Origin: Panagrolaimus kolymaensis
Taxonomy: Eukaryota; Nematoda; Chromadorea; Rhabditida; Panagrolaimidae
Direction: 5' to 3'
NCBI GenBank assembly: GCA_028622995.1
Contig: JAJQJQ010000076.1
Coordinates: forward strand, 372,001-436,000
DNA length: 64,000 nt
Shown: positions 59,301 to 64,000 of the stretch, one piece after another
How the letters are laid out: each line of letters starts with the position of its first letter
Position numbering within the stretch: position 1 is the first letter of the stretch
Notes under the pieces: model-generated
Seen by the model: only the letters and a program-made list of their open reading frames with translations
Database searches by the model: none
Told to the model about the DNA's origin: nothing
Made by a program: the position numbers and the translations under genes

Positions 59301-60881
59301 CTTTCTTTTTTTTCTTTTTTTCTTTTCTTTCAAAGTCGTCCATTCAACATGTGTGTTTTGTTAGTTGAAGCATTTAAAAGATATAAAAGTAAAAGAAGAC
59401 CAATTATAAATATTTTTCCAAGTTTTTTTTTCCTTTGCTTTCCTTTTGAAGCATTTTTTTTCAAATGCAAGAAAAAAGCATGATTTCGGAGGAAGAATAA
59501 AAAGAAAACGTTTATCTATTTTAATTTTCCTTAAAAAAAGTTAGAAGCGTTATTTTTTTAAGTGCTTTTTTCTTTGTATTTTATTGTTGTTAAAAGGGAA
59601 ATGGCAAAGATTAATCATCGCCACCAAAAAAATGTGCAAAAGAAAAAACCTTGTTTGCCAAATTTGTTTTCTTTTCTTTTTTGTTTGTTTAAATGAATCT
59701 TGTTGCTAAATTTTTCTTTACTTTTTTTCTTTTTTTCTCCTACGTTAAAATAAAAGGCTTCATATTTCAGAAATTTACCACCACCTTTAAATCAAAGCCA
59801 AAGTGCTCACGAAATTATTGAACCCGTTATTGCTAAAGGTGTATGTGTAAGAGTGGTGGGAAGTTTTAAAAGTGCCACAGAAAATTGCCCGATTACAACG
59901 AGAGGTTCAACTAGCCTTGATTTTGGTACGGTATTTTTTAAATTTTATTTGGAGATTAAATGAAATAAAATTTTTTTAAGTTTTTGCAGGAAGTGGTTTG
60001 AGAGCCCTCGAAACTAACGAAAGTAAAATGCATCGACAATATACTTCTTCATCAGCGGGGGAGGAAGAATTTTCGGCTGAAGAATTAGAAGAATTTGCAA
60101 CCGCTTTTAAAGTTCGTCCTCCACTTTGTAAAAAAATGATTTTACATTTTTATTTTAGTTATTCGATAAAGATTCCAATGGAACAATGAATATTAAAGAA
60201 CTTGGAATTGCTATGCGAACTTTGGGGTTAAATCCCACAGAGGAAGAACTTCTCAACATGGTAAATGAGTATGATGTTGATGGAAATGGAAAAATAGATT
60301 TTGGAGAATTTTGTAAAATGATGAAAGAAATGAATAAAGAAACAGATCAGGAACTTATTCGTCTAGCATTTAGGTGAGTGCTACATATTTCCATGTTCCG
60401 AGCTTAAAAACTTTTTGAAACACATCAGTAAAGTTAACGCACACAGAAAATTTTCCACTTAAGTTTTTAGGCAGCCTCAATTTACCATTTTTCTATGCTT
60501 TAAAAATTTCTTTTTGACATTTAAAAAAATTCTATAAAAATATTTTTGATTTTAGAGTCTTTGATAAAGATGGTAATGGTGTAATAACTGCCCAAGAATT
60601 TAAACACTTTATGACTACCATGGGTGAAAAATTTAGTGAAGAAGAAGTTGATGAAATTATAAAAGAAGTTGATAAAGATGGCGATGAACAGGTAAATTTA
60701 AAATTTAAATTTTTGGTAACAACTTTCAAGAAGTCAAAATTATTTGAAATTTAAAATTCTTTAGATTGATTATGAAGAATTCGTTCAAATGATTTCTCCT
60801 GTAATTAATGACGGAGCTAAAGATGATCCCTTTGCTGATCCAAATCAAGCTCCATTAACAGCTGTTCGACCTAAAAAGTAA
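56307..60881 (+). CDS. cal-1: Calmodulin-like EF-hand protein with long basic N-terminal extension (CAL-1 type)
   Basis: Exons 56282-56404 (first ATG at 56307), 58006-58101, 59771-59925, 59990-60111, 60159-60373, 60556-60691 and 60765-60881 encode at least 312 residues. Four EF-hands occupy the C-terminal half: loops [36 protein letters not shown] and DKDGDEQIDYEE. Wording such as [11 protein letters not shown] and [16 protein letters not shown] matches C. elegans CAL-1. The fourth loop has Glu where Gly is normal at position 6. The first 115 residues are an Arg/Lys-rich extension ([39 protein letters not shown]) followed by a Pro/Ser segment. All phases fit across two introns of 1.6-1.7 kb, which supports the joining. 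An upstream exon or alternative starts at 58016 and 60030 are possible. Confidence 0.85.
56405..58005 (+). other. Long intron of the calmodulin-like gene
   Basis: 1.6 kb intron with GT..TAG ends joining phase-2 exons. Homopolymer-rich; a compact stretch at 57690-57790 is less AT-rich and includes GGGGGCGCGAAGGGAAG. No exon of another gene was recognised. Confidence 0.7.
58102..59770 (+). other. Second long intron of the calmodulin-like gene
   Basis: 1.67 kb between GTTAAAAG and ATATTTCAG. No nested gene was recognised. It may contain an internal promoter for a shorter transcript that starts at the ATG in the exon 59990-60111. Confidence 0.7.
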
Positions 60882-62626
60882 ATCCCTAATATAATTTATT
60901 ACGCAAAATAAAACAAAAAATAATTATGCATATACGTGGTAGAGCTTTATAAAAAAGAGAAGCAGATAATAATAATTAATGCGTCAAAATTTTGTCACTT
61001 TTATTTATTTATTTTTCTTGTTTAAAAAAAATGCACCTAATTTTCCTTGATTACTGTAATTGTGGTATTTTACACTTAAAACTTTTATGTTTAGTTTTTT
61101 TTTCTGTATTTTATCGTTGGAAAATGCAATATTTTTAGACGGGATTAACCAACACTTGCTTCTTGTACAAATTTTTTAATTATCGTTGCTTTTTTTTAAA
61201 AAAAAGTCATTGGAGGCTAATATCGTAAATGTTGTATTGTATTTCTGCATTTTTGCATTTTATAACTTTTTTTAACGCTTTTTTGCTGCGCTGCTTCTAT
61301 GCTTTTTTTAAACTTTTGTGATTGATAATTTTATTGCTTCTCACACATTACAGCCAAGCTTAGCTTCTACGCTGACTTTTAAAGCTTTTAATTTTTCACT
61401 TTTTTTAAATTTTGCTTTTAATTTTATTTTTTTTGCTGTTAACAAAACAAAATATTTTTTATTTTTATAGATCGCGCATATCACGGATGATTCGCATTCG
61501 CTGAATAATAAAAAAAGAAAAACTCCAAATATATTTTTGAGATTTTGCTTATTTAATTTTTTCCTATTATTAATATTAATCATTCCTCCTCACAAGTTTT
61601 TTTAAAACTTAAACTTAAATAATTTTTAACCAAAGCCAAACATTTATTTTTATATATTTTTTTTGTTTCATCCTGCTGTGAAAGTTGTTAATCCAATATT
61701 TTAATGTTTTATCCATTTATTTATTTTTAAAAAATTCTTAGATAAAATGTTTGCAGTGGATTTTATTTTGTTTTTTTCCCTCACGTGTATAATTTAGCCA
61801 CAACATTCCCATTATTAAATAAGAAACAGTTGTCTGAGGTCTCAATTATTAATTTTATGTTCCAAGTAATATATTTTTTGTATATAAATAAAAACAATAA
61901 TTAATTTTTTAACTTATAAATGGAAAATAATTCGTACATACAACAAAATCAATCAATCTTCGAATATGCAAAAACACAAAAATTTTGGAAAGAAGCAGCT
62001 TAACAAATTTTTTCTATCAGATTCCAGACGACAAACTAAATAAATACTTCGGCATTATTACTACCACACAAAATCTTTCTTTAATCCATATTTAAGCAAT
62101 AACAAAAAAGAAAAGGAAAGGAAGGGGAGGAAAGAAAATAAAAAAATCTCCACCAAAAAATCTTGTCGGCTTTAAAAAATTAGTCTTGGATTTTAGCTAA
62201 CGAATACATCCATCCGGTGAGCAGAAATTTGAAGAAAAAAAATAAGAATAAAATACCATTTTTGAAGTCTTTTTTTACAAAATGGAAAAGAAGAGTTTGG
62301 TTTTTCATTTTATAAAAAAAATTATAGTTATTGAAATTACCTAACTTTGACGCATTTTTAAATGCTTTTTTGCTTTTTTTGATTGCTTTATTTTAATCTT
62401 TTAGCTTCTTTATTTTTCTTATTGCATTTTTATTGCGTTTTAGTGGCTTCCTACTATAATAAATTCTTTTTATTTTATTTTGTTTTTACATTGAAAAACT
62501 GTGAAATTAAATTTCCGTTTCAAGTAATTAATCTCCACTAATACCGAGCAAGAAAAAAAATAAAGATGAACTATTGATTTGGAATCGTTAAATCAAATTT
62601 TATACAAAATATTCTTTTTTGTAATA
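60882..62626. other. Spacer between calmodulin-like and SELENBP-like genes
   Basis: 1.75 kb, AT-rich, with AATAAA words just after the calmodulin-like stop (about 60905). No exon was recognised. Confidence 0.45.
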
Positions 62627-64000
62627 ATGGGTGTTTGTACGGTGAGTCGAATTTTTTATTTATTTGCACCGGATGTTTGGGGATGTGACATTGGTAAAAT
62701 TTTAAGGAAGCGTTAATTTTGTTTTTTTTAAACGAAAAATGAGTATTTTTTGTATACATATTTATGTAATAAGTTATATGGATGGTGGGGGATAAGCCTC
62801 TTTACCACCAACTCCTTCTTAGTCAAAATTCTCCAGTTTTTTTAGCGAACAACAATCAAGGACAAACAAAATATTTATAAAATCTAAGTAACTTTATAGA
62901 GTCGACGAGCGGTGGAAATCCGAGTAGCCGATGTTTCCATTCCAACTCCAACATTTAGCTTGCATCGAGATACGCCACAATTAAAAAAGCGTGATTCTGA
63001 TATGAACATGCTTGTGCCAGGTGAAACGATAGCATTTGATAGCGATGAAAGTCGATTTGAACGTGAAAAAATTATGCTTGTTGTTTGTTCAAATGTGGAT
63101 AACAAGAAAAATGGCAAAATTCTTTTAATTGATGTTGATTATCAAAGTAAAAATTATGGACAGGTATAAGTTTTATTTTAACTTTAACTTTAATAAACAG
63201 TAGTTTTTTGTTATTGTTTCTTTTTCGGAAAAAGTGCCACATTCTTAAAATTAATAGAAAGATTTACATTTTTCTTTCTCCAATAGATATGATCTCGAAG
63301 ATTACTCAACAGCACTTAATTTAGCTAAGTGCATTTTGTGGGAGAAAAAGGTAAAATTGGTAAAAAATTACAAATAAAGGACTCCAATTTTTAAATACGA
63401 TTTCATCACTACACTATTTTTTTTGTGATTTTTCACCTACGAAAAAATAGCAAAAAAATAAATCTTCTCTGAAATTTATTTTGTTTTATTCATTTTATTT
63501 ATTTCAGGTGATCTCAGAATTGGCCCTTCCATCAGAAAATGATGAACTCATGAATGCGGGATGGATGCGAAGTGCATCAAAATTAAGTGAAATAAGCATA
63601 TTAAACCGTTCACAACTTATTGTGCCTTGTTTTGGTAGTTCAAGAATATATTTAGTTCTGGTTGAAAATCAATCATCCTTGCGAATCGCAAAAGTAAAAA
63701 CATATTCACTTGGAAAATTATGACATTTAATTATTTAAAAAACTTTTAATTTCATTTTTTAGTGCATTGAAAACGACCAATTATTAGAGAAAAATGTTCA
63801 AAACCCGTTTAGTGTTTGTAGTTATCCAAGTCGAATCGGGCCATCTATGATATCAACATGCGGTGATCGGCGTAATCGCGGAAAGGGTAAAATAATAAAT
63901 TTTTCCTTTTTTAATTATTAATAAAAATGATGAACTATGTGTCATATTTCATTTTTAGGTGACATAATAACTTTAAATGTTGAAAAAGCCCGATTATCAC
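62627..64000 (+). CDS. SELENBP1: Selenium-binding protein / methanethiol oxidase-like (SELENBP family), partial 3'
   Basis: Exons 62627-62641, 62900-63163, 63508-63693, 63763-63886 and 63959-64000 (running off the window) are read in phase. The first exon is only MGVCT, joined through a GTGAGT donor to SRRAVEIRVAD; its position rests on the perfect donor, the phase and the lack of another ATG. Family segments follow: VVCSNVDNKKNGKILLIDVD, YGQVISELALPSENDELMNA, GWMRSASK, LIVPCFGSSRIYLVLV and MISTCGDRRNRGKGD. SELENBP1 oxidises methanethiol to H2S, formaldehyde and peroxide. Here the CSSC site after GW (Se-binding Cys57 in human) is absent, and the N-terminal CGPGY motif is missing. It is therefore a divergent member, perhaps not an active oxidase. 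The Gly2/Cys4/Ser6 start predicts myristoylation and palmitoylation. Confidence 0.82.

Overview
The window looks like nematode nuclear DNA. It is very AT-rich, and its genes are cut by many introns of about 45-60 nt that start GTAAG/GTAAA and end TTTTAG or TTTCAG. Several starts sit just 3' of a TTTTAG/TTTCAG acceptor with no visible donor, as expected for spliced-leader trans-splicing. The gene content agrees: an Srd-type chemoreceptor, a CAL-1-type calmodulin-like protein, a RABN-5-type rabaptin with a C-terminal FYVE domain, and a Ly6-like surface protein. No bacterial, viral or plasmid signature was seen. The species cannot be named from the sequence; a free-living rhabditid or tylenchine nematode would fit.

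Layout. 0-12.8 kb is compact: the tail of an MFSD6-like transporter, a canopy (saposin-like) ER protein and a long golgin-like coiled-coil gene (+), RSU1 (-), then eIF4H, a BolA2-like gene and ACBD6 on the + strand, closely spaced and possibly an operon. 12.9-17.4 kb (-) holds the OST3/MAGT1 oligosaccharyltransferase subunit and cytosolic ENGASE, separated by a large foldback element that carries a nested hAT-like MITE. 17.7-19.9 kb has rabaptin (+) and a Ly6-like gene (-). About 6 kb of gene-poor, homopolymer-rich DNA follows. 25.9-27.9 kb (+) has the KEOPS subunit CGI-121/TPRKB and a HIG1-domain protein. Rap1 (30.9 kb), an NDNF-like secreted protein (35 kb, +) and glutaminase (38-40.6 kb, -) are separated by about 3 kb gaps. 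41.7-46 kb is an accessory patch: a TTAA-flanked inverted-repeat element, two related secreted orphan proteins and one orphan gene between them. 46.9-53.3 kb has two seven-transmembrane receptors, then a decayed gene. 56.3-60.9 kb is the calmodulin-like gene, with an Arg-rich N-terminal extension spread over 1.6 kb introns. The window ends inside a SELENBP-like gene.

Functional links. Several housekeeping genes concern glycoprotein and endomembrane biology: OST3/MAGT1 adds N-glycans, ENGASE removes them from retro-translocated glycoproteins, canopy acts in ER folding, the golgin tethers vesicles and rabaptin acts on early endosomes. Their co-location may be chance.

The most unusual points are: (1) the golgin gene, whose 16 introns are all phase 0 and whose central exons are tandem copies of one coiled-coil module; (2) the two-layer transposon with an exact 8-bp target duplication; (3) predicted lipid anchors at unexpected places (a farnesyl-type CVIM box on Rap1, MG-x-x-x-S starts on glutaminase and on a SELENBP that lacks the CSSC site); and (4) the divergent pair of secreted orphan proteins. 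No complete new multi-gene system could be shown.
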